Assembly: GCA_035248725.1 (NCBI GenBank) | Contig: DATFHG010000157.1 | Coordinates: 1 to 36,516, forward strand | DNA from: DASPMP01 sp035248725 | Lineage (GTDB): Bacteria > Gemmatimonadota > Gemmatimonadetes > Gemmatimonadales > Gemmatimonadaceae | Length of the DNA: 36,516 bases | Direction: 5' to 3' | Shown: positions 14,039-25,008 of the stretch, piece after piece | How positions within the stretch are numbered: the stretch's first letter is position 1 | Layout: each line of letters opens with the position of its first letter | Translations under genes and position numbers: made by a program | Notes under the pieces: generated by a model | The model's database searches: none | Told to the model about the DNA's origin: nothing | The model's input: only the letters and a program-made list of their open reading frames with translations

Positions 14039-17000
14039 CTACTCCGTCCGTGTTAGAGCGATCCGGGCGGAGACCCCGTCGAGGTCCACCGCCTGCTCCG
14101 CTGATGAATCCTGAAAGATACCGGGTGTGTCCAGCAGCTCGGTAGCCAGAACCTCGCGCGTGATCCACCCTCGATGGGTGGCCACAGCCGCCATCACGTC
14201 GGGATCACCAGTGATCCGCAGGCGAATGCGATCGCTCACCGCCAGCCCGGCCTCCTTGCGCATACGCTGTACCCGACTGATGAGCTCACGTGCCAGTCCC
14301 TCGAGCCGGAGCTCGTCGGTGACCGTCGGGTCGATCGCGGTGACGAATCCAGCGGCCTCTTGTACGAGCAGGTCGCCGGACGCGCTCTTGAGGACTTCCA
14401 CATCTTCGTGGACGAGCATGTGCGACTCTCCGTCAACCGTGACGACGAGCGACTCCCCGTGCTCGAATCGACGCAGCTCGTCGGAGCTGAACGCGGAGAT
14501 CGCCGCCGCCGCCAGCGGTGTCTTCTTGCCGAATCGCTTGCCGAGCGAACGGAAATTGGGCTTGGCCCGGAGCGACACGAGGGCGTCCCCCGACCCGGCG
14601 AACTCCACATGCTTCACGTTGAGCTCCGAGGCCAGCAACGGCACCAGCTCGCTCAGGAGCCGGGAATCCGCTCCGGGCGCGACGCACACCGCGCGCCGCA
14701 GCGGTTGACGCACCTTGATGCTCGCCGTTTCGCGCGCCGCGCGTCCGAGGGTGGCGAGCTGGCGGATCGCCGCCATCGCCGCCTCGAGGCGCGGATCACG
14801 CTCCGCGGGATTCGCGCGCGTGTACGTCGCGAGATGCACCGATTCGCCGGTCAGCTCGCGATGCACCCAGTCGGTGATGAATGGCGCGATCGGCGCGAGG
14901 AGCCGGCAGCACACGACGAGCACCTCGTGCAGCGTCGCGAAGGCGGCACGATGGTCTTCGCCGTCGACGTCGTAGAATCGGTCGCGGCTGCGACGGACGT
15001 ACCAGTTCGCGACTTCATCGTCCACGAACGTCATCAGCGCGCGCGCCGCGGCGGTGGCGTCATACCGCTGCAGCGCATCATCCACCTCGGCCTCGATCGC
15101 GGTGAGGCGCGCCAGCATCCAGCGATCCAGCAACGGCCGCGACTCAGCCGGGGGATCGAGTGGCGACGGCGCCCAACCGAAGTTCGCGTACAGCGTGAAG
15201 AAGCCGTAGAGATTCTTCAGGAGGAGGAAGAAGCGGACCGACATCTCGCGCAGCAGCCGCTCGTCGAACTTGCGCGGCAGCGCGACGTCGCTGGAGGCGA
15301 CCAGAAAGAAGCGCACGGCATCCGCGCCGTAATCCCGCAGCACGCGCCAGGGGTCCACCACGTTGCCCTTGTGCTTCGACATCTTCTGCCCATCGCTGTC
15401 GAGCACCAGGTCGTTGACGACGACGGAGCGGTAGGGCGCGGTCGAGGCGGGAGGCGGGAGGCGGGAGGCGAGAGGGCTGATCGATGAGGATTCGCTCCCG
15501 GCTCCCGGCTCCCGCCTCACAACGTTGTTCGGCAACGCATCCCCGAGTCCTGTCGCGATCGCGAGCAGCGAGTAGAACCATCCGCGCGTTTGATCGACGC
15601 CCTCGGCGATGAAATCCGCCGGATACTGCCGCGGCAGGACGTCGCGATTCTCGAAGGGATAGTGCCATTGCGCAAACGACATCGCGCCGGAGTCGAACCA
15701 CGTGTCGATGACCTCCGGCGCGCGCTTCATGGTCCCGCCGCAGCCCCGCGCGGTGCAGCGCCAGGTGTGCGCATCTACGTAAGGCTTGTGTGGATCGAAG
15801 TCGTGGGGCAACGCTGTTCCGGTTCGCTCCGCCAACTCCGCGAAGGAACCGATGGCCTGCACGTGTGCGTCGTCTGCATCACACACCCACACCGGCAGTG
15901 GTGTGCCCCAATAGCGGTCGCGCGAAATCGCCCAGTCCACGTTGTTCTCGAGCCACTCGCCGAAACGCCCCTGCCCCGCCTGCGGCGGATGCCAGTCGAC
16001 GCGGCGATTGCGCTCGATCATGTCGTCCTTGTACGCCGTCGTGCGAATGAACCACGAGCCGCGCGCGTAATACAGCAGCGGTGTGTGACAGCGCCAGCAG
16101 TGCGGATACGAGTGCGTGATCGTCCCCGCCTTCCAGAGGACGCCGCGCCGCTTCAGCTCTTCCGTCAGCGGCGCATCGGCGTCCTTGAAGAACAGACCAC
16201 CCGCGACGGGCAGGTCCGCGGGAAAGTGGCCGCGCGCGTCCACGGGCTGCAGGAACGCCAGACCGTATTTCCGGCCGGCGGCGTAATCGTCGGCGCCGAA
16301 TGCCGGCGCCATGTGCACGATGCCGCTGCCGTCTTCCGCCGACACGAAATCGCCCGCGACAATCAGCTCGTGCTCCGCACCGTCTGGAATTGGCAGCCAG
16401 TCCAGCGGACGACGATAGCGCCAGCCGAGCATCGCCGCGCCCTTGAGGCGGCGCTCGATGGTCCAGCGTGATTCCCAGTCGGCGCCGAACACGCCGGCCA
16501 GGCGCGCCTCCGCGAGGATCAGCGTCGGTTCGTCCTTTCCTTTCCGCTTCACCTCGACGTAGTCGAGGTCGGGATGTACGGCCAGCGCCACGTTGGAGAC
16601 GAGCGTCCACGGCGTCGTCGTCCAGACGAGCAGTCGTGAGTTCGAAGTTGGGCGTTGCGAGCTCTCGCCGTTCGCAGTCGCTCCCGCCTCCCGCCTCCCG
16701 CCTCGCAACTCCAGACTCACGTACACGCTGGGATCGTCGACGTCCTCGTAGCCCTGGGCGACCTCGTGGCTCGAGAGCGCGGTGCCGCAGCGCGGACAGT
16801 ACGGAAGAATCTTGTGGCCGCGCGTCAGCAGGCCCTTGTCGAAGAGCGTCTTCAACGCCCACCACACGCTCTCGACGTAGGCGTTGCTGTACGTGATGTA
16901 CGGATGCTCGTAGTCCAGCCAGTAGCCGATGCGCTCGCTCAGCTTCTCCCAGTCATCCTTGTACGTGAAGACGCTCTCGCGGCAGCGGCGATTGAACTCG

Positions 17001-17365
17001 GCGACGCCGAGCTCCTCGATCTGCTGCTTGCCGCTGATGCCGAGCTGTTTTTCGACTTCGATCTCCACCGGCAGGCCGTGGGTGTCCCAGCCGGCTTTGC
17101 GCAGCACGTAGCACCCCTTCGCGGCGCGATGCCGCGAGAAGAGATCCTTGATGGTGCGCGCGAACACGTGGTGGATACCGGGCTTGCCGTTGGCGGTCGG
17201 CGGTCCCTCGAAGAACACGAACGGCTGCGCGCCTTCGCGCGCTTGCAGCGTTCGCTCGAACAGCTTTTCGTCGCGCCAGCGCGCCAGGAGCTCGCGCTCG
17301 AGCTCATCCGCCGGCCGAGCGGCCGGAAGCTCTGCGTACGTGCGCTGTGGGCGGGTCGCCGTCAC
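14039..17365 (-). CDS. ileS: Isoleucyl-tRNA synthetase, type 2, with two in-frame repeat insertions
   Basis: 1108 residues; charges tRNA-Ile. HIGH-like motif H-H-V-F is at 65-68 in G-K-P-G-I-H-H-V. The editing domain contains W-T-T-T-P-W-T. The K-M-S-K-H-K-G motif is near residue 660. The anticodon-binding region and C-terminal domain are of the eukaryote-like (type 2) class, often associated with mupirocin resistance. Two stretches look foreign: about 217-243, between S-L-E-L and L-L-V-W-T-T, and about 614-641, between L-P-N-N and Y-R-S-V-V-V-N. Both are rich in Gly/Arg/Ser/Pro and encoded by heptamer inverted repeats R4 and R3. Translation starts at GTG 17365, overlapping the phosphorylase stop by four bases (GTGA). 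Confidence 0.95.
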   Translation of the reverse strand: MTATRPQRTYAELPAARPADELERELLARWRDEKLFERTLQAREGAQPFVFFEGPPTANGKPGIHHVFARTIKDLFSRHRAAKGCYVLRKAGWDTHGLPVEIEVEKQLGISGKQQIEELGVAEFNRRCRESVFTYKDDWEKLSERIGYWLDYEHPYITYSNAYVESVWWALKTLFDKGLLTRGHKILPYCPRCGTALSSHEVAQGYEDVDDPSVYVSLELRGGRREAGATANGESSQRPTSNSRLLVWTTTPWTLVSNVALAVHPDLDYVEVKRKGKDEPTLILAEARLAGVFGADWESRWTIERRLKGAAMLGWRYRRPLDWLPIPDGAEHELIVAGDFVSAEDGSGIVHMAPAFGADDYAAGRKYGLAFLQPVDARGHFPADLPVAGGLFFKDADAPLTEELKRRGVLWKAGTITHSYPHCWRCHTPLLYYARGSWFIRTTAYKDDMIERNRRVDWHPPQAGQGRFGEWLENNVDWAISRDRYWGTPLPVWVCDADDAHVQAIGSFAELAERTGTALPHDFDPHKPYVDAHTWRCTARGCGGTMKRAPEVIDTWFDSGAMSFAQWHYPFENRDVLPRQYPADFIAEGVDQTRGWFYSLLAIATGLGDALPNNVVRREPGAGSESSSISPLASRLPPPASTAPYRSVVVNDLVLDSDGQKMSKHKGNVVDPWRVLRDYGADAVRFFLVASSDVALPRKFDERLLREMSVRFFLLLKNLYGFFTLYANFGWAPSPLDPPAESRPLLDRWMLARLTAIEAEVDDALQRYDATAAARALMTFVDDEVANWYVRRSRDRFYDVDGEDHRAAFATLHEVLVVCCRLLAPIAPFITDWVHRELTGESVHLATYTRANPAERDPRLEAAMAAIRQLATLGRAARETASIKVRQPLRRAVCVAPGADSRLLSELVPLLASELNVKHVEFAGSGDALVSLRAKPNFRSLGKRFGKKTPLAAAAISAFSSDELRRFEHGESLVVTVDGESHMLVHEDVEVLKSASGDLLVQEAAGFVTAIDPTVTDELRLEGLARELISRVQRMRKEAGLAVSDRIRLRITGDPDVMAAVATHRGWITREVLATELLDTPGIFQDSSAEQAVDLDGVSARIALTRTE
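15444..15518. repeat. Heptamer inverted repeat R3 inside ileS (near KMSKS)
   Basis: The left arm 15444-15473 consists of GGCGGGA units. The right arm 15495-15518 consists of CTCCCGG/CTCCCGC units. The loop is about 21 bases. It is translated in frame as a Ser/Pro/Arg-rich loop of IleRS. Confidence 0.85.
16633..16712. repeat. Heptamer inverted repeat R4 inside ileS (editing domain)
   Basis: The left arm 16633-16665 carries AGTTGGG and GTTGCGA-like units. The right arm 16681-16712 carries three GCCTCCC units ending in CTCGCAAC. Pairing is strongest between GTTGCGAG and CTCGCAAC. It looks like a chimera of the R1/R3 and R2 types and is translated in frame. Confidence 0.75.
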
Positions 17366-18231
17366 GCGCCGAGCTCCGTCACGACGCCGCGCACGAGCGC
17401 GGTCAGCGCGGGCTGTGCGGCGTTGGCCGCTGCGATGATCTCGGCGAGCGTCGTCTGCTTCAGCGTCTCCGGCACCGCGCTGTCCGTGATCACCGAGATG
17501 CCCAGCACGCGCATGCCGGCGTGCACGGCGACGATGACCTCGGGCACGGTGGACATCCCCACGACATCGGCGCCGATCTCGCGCAGCATGCGATACTCCG
17601 CGCGCGTCTCGAGGTTGGGGCCCGAGATCGCGGCGTATACGCCTTCGCGAACACTCACGTGCGCGCGAGCCGCCACCTTCGCGGCCAGCGCGCGCAGCGC
17701 CGCATCATAGGGCGCGGACATGTCCGGGAAGCGCGGACCCAGGCGATCGTCGTTCGGGCCGATGAGCGGATTGTCGCCGAGCAGATTGATGTGGTCCTCG
17801 ATCAGCATCAGGTCGCCGGGCTTCCAGTCGCGACGTACGGTCCCGCACGCGTTCGACACGATGAGCACGGGCGCGCCGAGCTCCCGCAGCACGCGCACCG
17901 GAAACGTCACCTGCTGCAGCGAGTACCCCTCGTACCGGTGAAAGCGGCCCTGCATCGCGATGACCGTCTTGCCCTCGATCGACCCGCACAGCAGGCGACC
18001 CGCGTGTGATTCCACCGTCGAGCGCGGAAAGTCCGGAATATCCGGATAGTCGATGACCGTTGCGCGCTCGACGGCATCCGCCAGCGCACCGAGCCCGGTG
18101 CCAAGGATGACCGCGACGTCCGGCGTCCGGGTGAAGCGCGCGCGGACCGCCGCGGCCGCGCGTTGAACGCGCTCGAGGGTATGCGTGGACGGCGCGCTGG
18201 TGTGCGCGTCGCGACCCATCGTCGTCATCAT
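17362..18231 (-). CDS. punA: Purine nucleoside phosphorylase, trimeric type
   Basis: 289 residues; phosphorolyses purine nucleosides to base and (deoxy)ribose 1-phosphate in salvage. Family motifs: I-L-G-T-G-L-G, S-H-A-G-R-L, Q-G-R-F-H-R-Y-E-G, S-N-A-C-G-T, H-I-N-L-L-G-D-N-P-L, G-P-N-L-E-T-R-A-E and V-G-M-S-T-V-P-E. The base-recognition position, Asn in human PNP (Asn243), is Asp250 here (V-I-T-D-S-A). This could shift specificity toward 6-amino purines or mark a subfamily. Start at ATG 18231 overlaps the divIVA stop (ATGA); ATGs at 18228 and 18219 are alternatives. It is followed by ileS with a four-base overlap. hpt, another purine-salvage gene, lies upstream in the same run. Confidence 0.9.
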   Translation of the reverse strand: MMTTMGRDAHTSAPSTHTLERVQRAAAAVRARFTRTPDVAVILGTGLGALADAVERATVIDYPDIPDFPRSTVESHAGRLLCGSIEGKTVIAMQGRFHRYEGYSLQQVTFPVRVLRELGAPVLIVSNACGTVRRDWKPGDLMLIEDHINLLGDNPLIGPNDDRLGPRFPDMSAPYDAALRALAAKVAARAHVSVREGVYAAISGPNLETRAEYRMLREIGADVVGMSTVPEVIVAVHAGMRVLGISVITDSAVPETLKQTTLAEIIAAANAAQPALTALVRGVVTELGA

Positions 18232-18719
18232 TCCGAGCGAGGGCGCTGGATGGAGGGCGCGGCCTCGGCGGCCGAAATCTCGGCGAGCTGCCGCTCGACG
18301 AACACGCGCAGCTGCGTGAGATAGTTGCGACGAAAGCGATCGAGGGCTGCCAGCTCGTCCTCGACGCGGCGCACGTCGGTCTGCGCGCCACTGACGATGC
18401 GCTCGGCTTCCGCCTGCGCTTCGCGAATCACCAGCTGCGCCTCGCGCTCGGACTGGTCGCGGATCTCCGATCGCAGCTGCTGCGCGCTCACAAGCGCGTC
18501 GTTCAGCGCTTTGTCGCGCTCCCGAAAGGCCTTGAGCTGGTCGTGGAAAGCGCGCGCCTTCTGCTCCAGCTCCTGGTTCAGGCGCGTCAGCCGCTCGAGC
18601 TCTTCGGCCACCTGCTCCCGGAACTGATCGACGCGCTCCGGATCGTAGCCGCGCACCTTGCGGCCGAACTCGTAGCGGCGGACGTCGAGCGGTGTGAGAT
18701 GAAACAGTTCGTCGCTCAT
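18228..18719 (-). CDS. divIVA: DivIVA-domain coiled-coil protein
   Basis: 163 residues. The N-terminus (about 5-45: L-T-P-L-D-V-R, F-G-R-K-V-R-G-Y-D, V-D-Q-F) is the DivIVA membrane-binding and initial coiled-coil motif. Nearly the whole remainder is a heptad-patterned coiled coil rich in Glu, Gln, Arg and Ala. DivIVA proteins sense negative membrane curvature at poles and septa and recruit partners. The ATG at 18719 overlaps the yggS stop (ATGA). The yggS-divIVA neighbourhood is widely conserved. Because the same gene run continues into an MglA polarity-type module, a polar-landmark role is tempting but only inferred. Confidence 0.88.
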   Translation of the reverse strand: MSDELFHLTPLDVRRYEFGRKVRGYDPERVDQFREQVAEELERLTRLNQELEQKARAFHDQLKAFRERDKALNDALVSAQQLRSEIRDQSEREAQLVIREAQAEAERIVSGAQTDVRRVEDELAALDRFRRNYLTQLRVFVERQLAEISAAEAAPSIQRPRSE

Positions 18720-19435
18720 ACTGCCCCCGCCGCGGACTCGCGCGCGCCGAAGAGAACGGTGCCCAGGCGCACGCACGTCGATCCCTCTTCGACCGCGATC
18801 TCGTAGTCGTTGGACATTCCCATCGAGAGCTCGGTGGCGTGAGCGTGGCCGGCCGCGCGCAGCACGTCGCGCGCCTGGCGCGCGCCGGCAAAGACGCGGC
18901 GCAGCGTCGTCTCGTCGGCGTCGAAGGGCGCCATCGTCATCACCCCACCGATGCGAATGTGCGACAACGACCGGAGCCGATCGGCTTCGCGGGCCAGCGT
19001 CGCCAGGTCGTATCCACCCTTGGTCTGCTCGCCGACGATGTTCACCTGCACCAGCGCGTCGAAGACGCGGCTCGACGCTGCGCCCTGCGCGTTGACGGTG
19101 TCGGCCAGTGCAGCACGATCGAGCGAATGGAGCAAATGAAATCGGTTGAGGTGCTTCACCTTGTTGCGCTGCAGGTGGCCGATGAGATGCCAGCGAAACG
19201 GAAGCTGGAGCCCGTCCATCTTGTCCAGCGCTTCCTGAACCCGGTTCTCACCGACGTCGTGCAGCCCTGCATCCCAGGCCGCCTGCAGGGCGTCCAGACC
19301 GTGTGTCTTGGTGACGGCAACGATCCTGACCGGTTGGATGTTTCGATCGCCGGCCGGACGGCCCCCGCGACGCGCTGCCGTATCGATCCGCTCCCGCACC
19401 TCCCGAACCCGGTCCGCCAGGTCGAGAAACGGCAT
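18716..19435 (-). CDS. yggS: YggS/PROSC-family PLP homeostasis protein
   Basis: 239 residues, the usual family length. The PLP-binding lysine is Lys43 in V-A-V-T-K-T-H. Other signatures are V-G-E-N-R-V-Q-E, W-H-L-I-G-H-L-Q-R-N-K, L-V-Q-V-N and the C-terminal L-S-M-G-M-S-N-D-Y with G-T-V-L-F-G-A-R. The protein is a single-domain PLP-binding barrel that buffers free PLP; it is not a racemase. It begins 11 bases after the DUF2723 gene stops and overlaps divIVA by four bases. Confidence 0.95.
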   Translation of the reverse strand: MPFLDLADRVREVRERIDTAARRGGRPAGDRNIQPVRIVAVTKTHGLDALQAAWDAGLHDVGENRVQEALDKMDGLQLPFRWHLIGHLQRNKVKHLNRFHLLHSLDRAALADTVNAQGAASSRVFDALVQVNIVGEQTKGGYDLATLAREADRLRSLSHIRIGGVMTMAPFDADETTLRRVFAGARQARDVLRAAGHAHATELSMGMSNDYEIAVEEGSTCVRLGTVLFGARESAAGAV

Positions 19436-19446
19436 AAGGCACCAAC

Positions 19447-21378
19447 CTACCGGTAGTTACAGGCTGAATCAAGGCGAGTGGAATCGCGCTCCGCGACGGA
19501 TTGCACAAGCTCGCGCGGACAGTCCAGCACTCTTCGGAAGTACGAGTTCACCGGATCGATCGCGGGCTTCACCTCGCCTGGCGGAATCTGCCTGGAAACC
19601 CATCGCGCCCACCGTCGGGCGATGACGGTGTCGGGAGCGGTTGTGGTCTCCACGAAGACGAAGCCGTTGGGCGACCACGTCGCGCCCGATACCAATTGCG
19701 ACCGCTCCCGTGGCGTCATCGTGATGGATGCGGCGACCGGCCGACCCACGCGGTGGGCGCCGCGCGCCGCGCGTGCGGCCACGGCGTAGGTGCCGTCGAA
19801 GCGTGCAACCTCCGCATCGGTCAACAGCTGGTGTCGGCGCGCCAGCTCCGCGCGAAACCAGTCGGTGGGCAGGAGTGGCACGGTCACGACGGTGACGTCG
19901 GGTCGCACATGCAGCACCTGCTGCGCGTACCACAGCGGATACGTGTCGTTGTCGCCGGTCACGAAGAGCACGGCGTTGCGCGGTGCGCTCTCGAGCAGCG
20001 CCTCGGCGAACGCGCGCGGCAGGGACTGTTCCGGCTCGCCGCGCCGTGAGACGGCGCGCCAGTTGAGCGCGATCGGCACGCACGCCAGCAGCGCCCCGGT
20101 CCATGCCGGCCGTCGCATGCTCGTGAGCCAGTCCACGGCCCCGACGCCCGCCCACACTCCCCAAGCCCAGAATCCGAAGACGAAGAAGTAGTCTCGCTCG
20201 CGTGCCTCGCGCACGATCTTCGGATCCATGAAGCCGAAGCCGATGGACGGACCGGCGTGGAGGTTGAGATACACGAGCACGCCGAGCGCCCCACATCCGA
20301 AGAGCGCGAGATTCGCGAGCGCGATGCGGCGGTCCCGCTCCCAGAGCGCGACGGCGCCCTGCCATCCCAGCCAGAGAAAGAGGATCGTCCCCGCGCTGCG
20401 GAGCATCGACGGCATGACGGTGGGACCGAGGGAAAGCGCGATCTGCCAGTCGAAGTACTGACCGAGGTTCGCGATCTGCAGCCACACCGGTGCTTCGCGC
20501 GGCCACATCGGCGACACGTCGTACTGCCGGCGCGCGACGACGTCCGCGAGCGCCGTCAGCGAGGACGGATTTCCCTGGTTGATGGCGGGATCCAGGCGCG
20601 CACGCACGTACAGGAACGCGAGAACCGAAGCCGCGAGCGCCGTCACGGCAACCGTCGCGATCGACAACGAAACCGTCGACGCCGCGCGGGCGCGGGGACG
20701 CAGCGCGGGCAACGCTGCGCCGAGCATGATCACCACGCCGGCGCCCGCGAGCCAGATGGTGACGCGACCGACGCCCGCCGCGGCGACGAACGCTCCGGTG
20801 AGGAGCGTTGCGCGACGCCAGTGTATCCGGTCGTTCGCGTACGACGCGAGCAACAGCGCCACGGGCGCAACCACCAGCGCGCTGAGGTGCAGCGGTACCG
20901 CGAGCATGATCAGATACGCGGTGAGCAGTACCCAGCGGTCGTCGTCGCGACGACCCGCGCGCTCGGCGGCCCACAGCGTCACGACCGCCAGGGCGAGCGA
21001 CGCCGCATACACCTCCGTTTCCGTGGCATTCAGCCACACGCTCGACATCGCGCCTGCTGCCACCGCCGCCGCGAACGCCATCGGTCCGCTGCCGGTGGCG
21101 CGCTGTACGATGCGTCCGGTGAGGCCGGCGGCCGTCGCGGTTGCCACCGCCGAGAACAGGTTGGTGGCGGCGGCGTACGGCAGGAAGAAGAGCACTTGCG
21201 CCCACACGTGTTCGATCAGCACGAACAGCGGCGTCCCGGGCGGATGCGGGATGCCGAGCGAACGCGTGGCGGCGATGAACTCGCCCGCGTCCCAGAAGGT
21301 GACGTCGGGAGCGAGCGTGAGCGCGTAGACCACGAACAGCAGAGCGGCGCCGCCGAGCGCGGCGTCGATGCGTCTCAC
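19447..21378 (-). CDS. DUF2723 polytopic membrane protein (putative glycosyltransferase)
   Basis: 643 residues. The N-terminal half contains about ten hydrophobic segments. The early conserved sequence D-V-T-F-W-D-A-G-E-F-I-A-A and H-P-P-G-T-P-L is the DUF2723 hallmark. This family is related to GT-C type glycosyltransferases and includes TMEM260, an O-mannosyltransferase in animals. The Asp-Glu pair near the start is the likely catalytic site. The C-terminal 200 residues are soluble, with V-T-G-D-N-D-T-Y-P-L-W-Y. Acceptor and sugar donor are unknown here. Translation starts at GTG 21378, overlapping the cdaA stop (GTGA). Confidence 0.88.
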   Translation of the reverse strand: MRRIDAALGGAALLFVVYALTLAPDVTFWDAGEFIAATRSLGIPHPPGTPLFVLIEHVWAQVLFFLPYAAATNLFSAVATATAAGLTGRIVQRATGSGPMAFAAAVAAGAMSSVWLNATETEVYAASLALAVVTLWAAERAGRRDDDRWVLLTAYLIMLAVPLHLSALVVAPVALLLASYANDRIHWRRATLLTGAFVAAAGVGRVTIWLAGAGVVIMLGAALPALRPRARAASTVSLSIATVAVTALAASVLAFLYVRARLDPAINQGNPSSLTALADVVARRQYDVSPMWPREAPVWLQIANLGQYFDWQIALSLGPTVMPSMLRSAGTILFLWLGWQGAVALWERDRRIALANLALFGCGALGVLVYLNLHAGPSIGFGFMDPKIVREARERDYFFVFGFWAWGVWAGVGAVDWLTSMRRPAWTGALLACVPIALNWRAVSRRGEPEQSLPRAFAEALLESAPRNAVLFVTGDNDTYPLWYAQQVLHVRPDVTVVTVPLLPTDWFRAELARRHQLLTDAEVARFDGTYAVAARAARGAHRVGRPVAASITMTPRERSQLVSGATWSPNGFVFVETTTAPDTVIARRWARWVSRQIPPGEVKPAIDPVNSYFRRVLDCPRELVQSVAERDSTRLDSACNYR

Positions 21379-22163
21379 GCGGTGATGCCGACCTTCGGCG
21401 CCTCGAGGCGATCGAGCGGACGCACGAGCTTCTGCTTGAGCTCAGCCGGCGACAGGTTGCGCCAGAGATGCTCGTGGGCGGCGAGCGAGATTGCCGACGT
21501 CTCCTCGCTCACCACGACCACGAGGGCGTCGGTCTCCTCGGTGAGACCCAGCGCGGCGCGATGCCGCGTCCCGAGCGCGCGATCGAGCATCGGCGTCTGG
21601 GACAACGGGAGAATGCAGCCGGCGCCGATGATCGTATCCCCGCGAACGATCACCGCGCCGTCGTGCAGCGGCGAATACGGCGTGAAGATGGTGACGAGCA
21701 GATCGGCGCTCACGCGGGCCTGCAGCTCGCTGCCGGTGGCCAGGTACTCGTCCAGGCGCACCTGCCGTTCGATGGCGATGATGCCGCCGACGCCCAGGCC
21801 GCTGAGGCGCTCGCAGGCACGCGCCACCTCGTCCGCGACGGCTTCGTCGCCCATCTCCGCGAACAGCCGCCGCGTGCGGCCCAGGTGCGCCAGCGCCGCG
21901 CGCAGCTCGGGATGAAAGACGATGAGCAGGGCGATGGCGCCGTACTGGAACGCCAGTCCGAGCAAGTACGTGATCATTCCGAACTTCAGCACGTACGCGA
22001 CCGCGTATGTCGCGACCAGCACGGCGAGACCCAGGAGGATGCGCACCGCGCGCGTGCGCTGGAACAGCAACAGAACACGGTACGTCACGTAGCTCACCAG
22101 CGCGATCTCGAGGATATCGCGCCAGCCCGGGTGCAACAGCCGAAGGTGTTCGAATTCGGTCAT
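21375..22163 (-). CDS. cdaA: Diadenylate cyclase CdaA
   Basis: 262 residues; makes cyclic di-AMP from two ATP. Three N-terminal membrane segments (about 22-36, 42-58, 66-83) precede the DAC domain, with D-G-A at 168-170 (P-L-H-D-G-A-V-I) and R-H-R at 200-202 (G-T-R-H-R-A-A). Both catalytic motifs are intact. It overlaps folP by four bases (ATGA). The folP-cdaA pairing is seen in several phyla. No ybbR or glmM follows, unlike in Firmicutes; a DUF2723 gene takes that place. Start at ATG 22163; the longer upstream frame is folP shadow. Confidence 0.95.
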   Translation of the reverse strand: MTEFEHLRLLHPGWRDILEIALVSYVTYRVLLLFQRTRAVRILLGLAVLVATYAVAYVLKFGMITYLLGLAFQYGAIALLIVFHPELRAALAHLGRTRRLFAEMGDEAVADEVARACERLSGLGVGGIIAIERQVRLDEYLATGSELQARVSADLLVTIFTPYSPLHDGAVIVRGDTIIGAGCILPLSQTPMLDRALGTRHRAALGLTEETDALVVVVSEETSAISLAAHEHLWRNLSPAELKQKLVRPLDRLEAPKVGITA

Positions 22164-23005
22164 CTGGTAAGCACCGCCCAGGCGACGTCCAGCGCTTCGC
22201 GCGCGGGCCGTACGTCGTGCACCCGGAAGATCCGGGCACCTCGCGCCAGCGCTGCCACGTTCGCACCCAGCGTGCCGTGGAGTCGGCCGGCCGGATCCTT
22301 CACGCCGGTGATCTCGCCGATGAAGCGCTTGCGTGACGCTCCCACCAGCACGGGATAGCCCCACGCCACCAGCTCGGGCAGCGCGCCGAGCACCGCCAGC
22401 GAATGCTCGCCCCGCTTGGCGAAGCCGAGCCCGGGGTCCACAGCGATAGCCTGCCGTGGGATGCCCGCGCGCTCCGCGACGTCGAGCTGTCCGCGCAGCT
22501 CGAAGAGGACGTCCCCGACGACATCGCCGTATTCGGCATGCTCGAACGACGCCATGTCGGCCACATCGCCGCGCGAATGCATGATGACCACGCCCGCGCG
22601 CGCCTTCGCCACCACGTCACCCATCCTGGGATCGAGCCGCAGGCCGGAGACATCGTTGACGATGTGGGCACCCGCGTCGAGGGCGGCGCGCGCGACACTG
22701 CTCTTCAGCGTGTCGACGGAGATGACGGCGTTCGGGTATCGCTGCGCGAGCGCCTCGACCACGGGGAGGACGCGCTTCATCTCGTCGGCCTCGGACACGG
22801 GGTTCGCGCCCGGCCGCGTGGACTCGCCCCCGACGTCCAGGATGTCGGCACCCTCCTCGATCAGCGTCGCCGCGTAATCGAGGATGTCGGCGTTGGACGA
22901 GAACAACCGCCCGCCTTCGCTGAAGCTGTCTGGCGTGACGTTCACGATGCCCATGACGATCGGGCGATCGATGCGGAGCCGCTTGTCCCGCAGGTGCCAG
23001 TCCAT
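22160..23005 (-). CDS. folP: Dihydropteroate synthase
   Basis: 281 residues; joins para-aminobenzoate and dihydropterin pyrophosphate in folate synthesis, the sulfonamide target. Motifs: M-G-I-V-N-V-T-P-D-S-F-S (pterin/phosphate loop) near residue 20, G-G-E-S-T-R-P-G, I-S-V-D-T, H-I-V-N-D-V-S-G, D-P-G-L-G-F-A-K, G-A-S-R-K-R-F-I-G and the C-terminal R-V-H-D-V. Full length. It lies 20 bases after ftsH and overlaps cdaA. Confidence 0.96.
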   Translation of the reverse strand: MDWHLRDKRLRIDRPIVMGIVNVTPDSFSEGGRLFSSNADILDYAATLIEEGADILDVGGESTRPGANPVSEADEMKRVLPVVEALAQRYPNAVISVDTLKSSVARAALDAGAHIVNDVSGLRLDPRMGDVVAKARAGVVIMHSRGDVADMASFEHAEYGDVVGDVLFELRGQLDVAERAGIPRQAIAVDPGLGFAKRGEHSLAVLGALPELVAWGYPVLVGASRKRFIGEITGVKDPAGRLHGTLGANVAALARGARIFRVHDVRPAREALDVAWAVLTR

Positions 23006-23025
23006 GGCCGCGAAGCGGACCTACC

Positions 23026-25007
<1,982 letters not shown>

Positions 25008-25008
<1 letters not shown>

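Noticed and set aside
15444..16712. Inteins or introns in ileS
   Set aside because: The inserts are about 25-28 residues, lack splicing motifs and are explained by heptamer hairpins.
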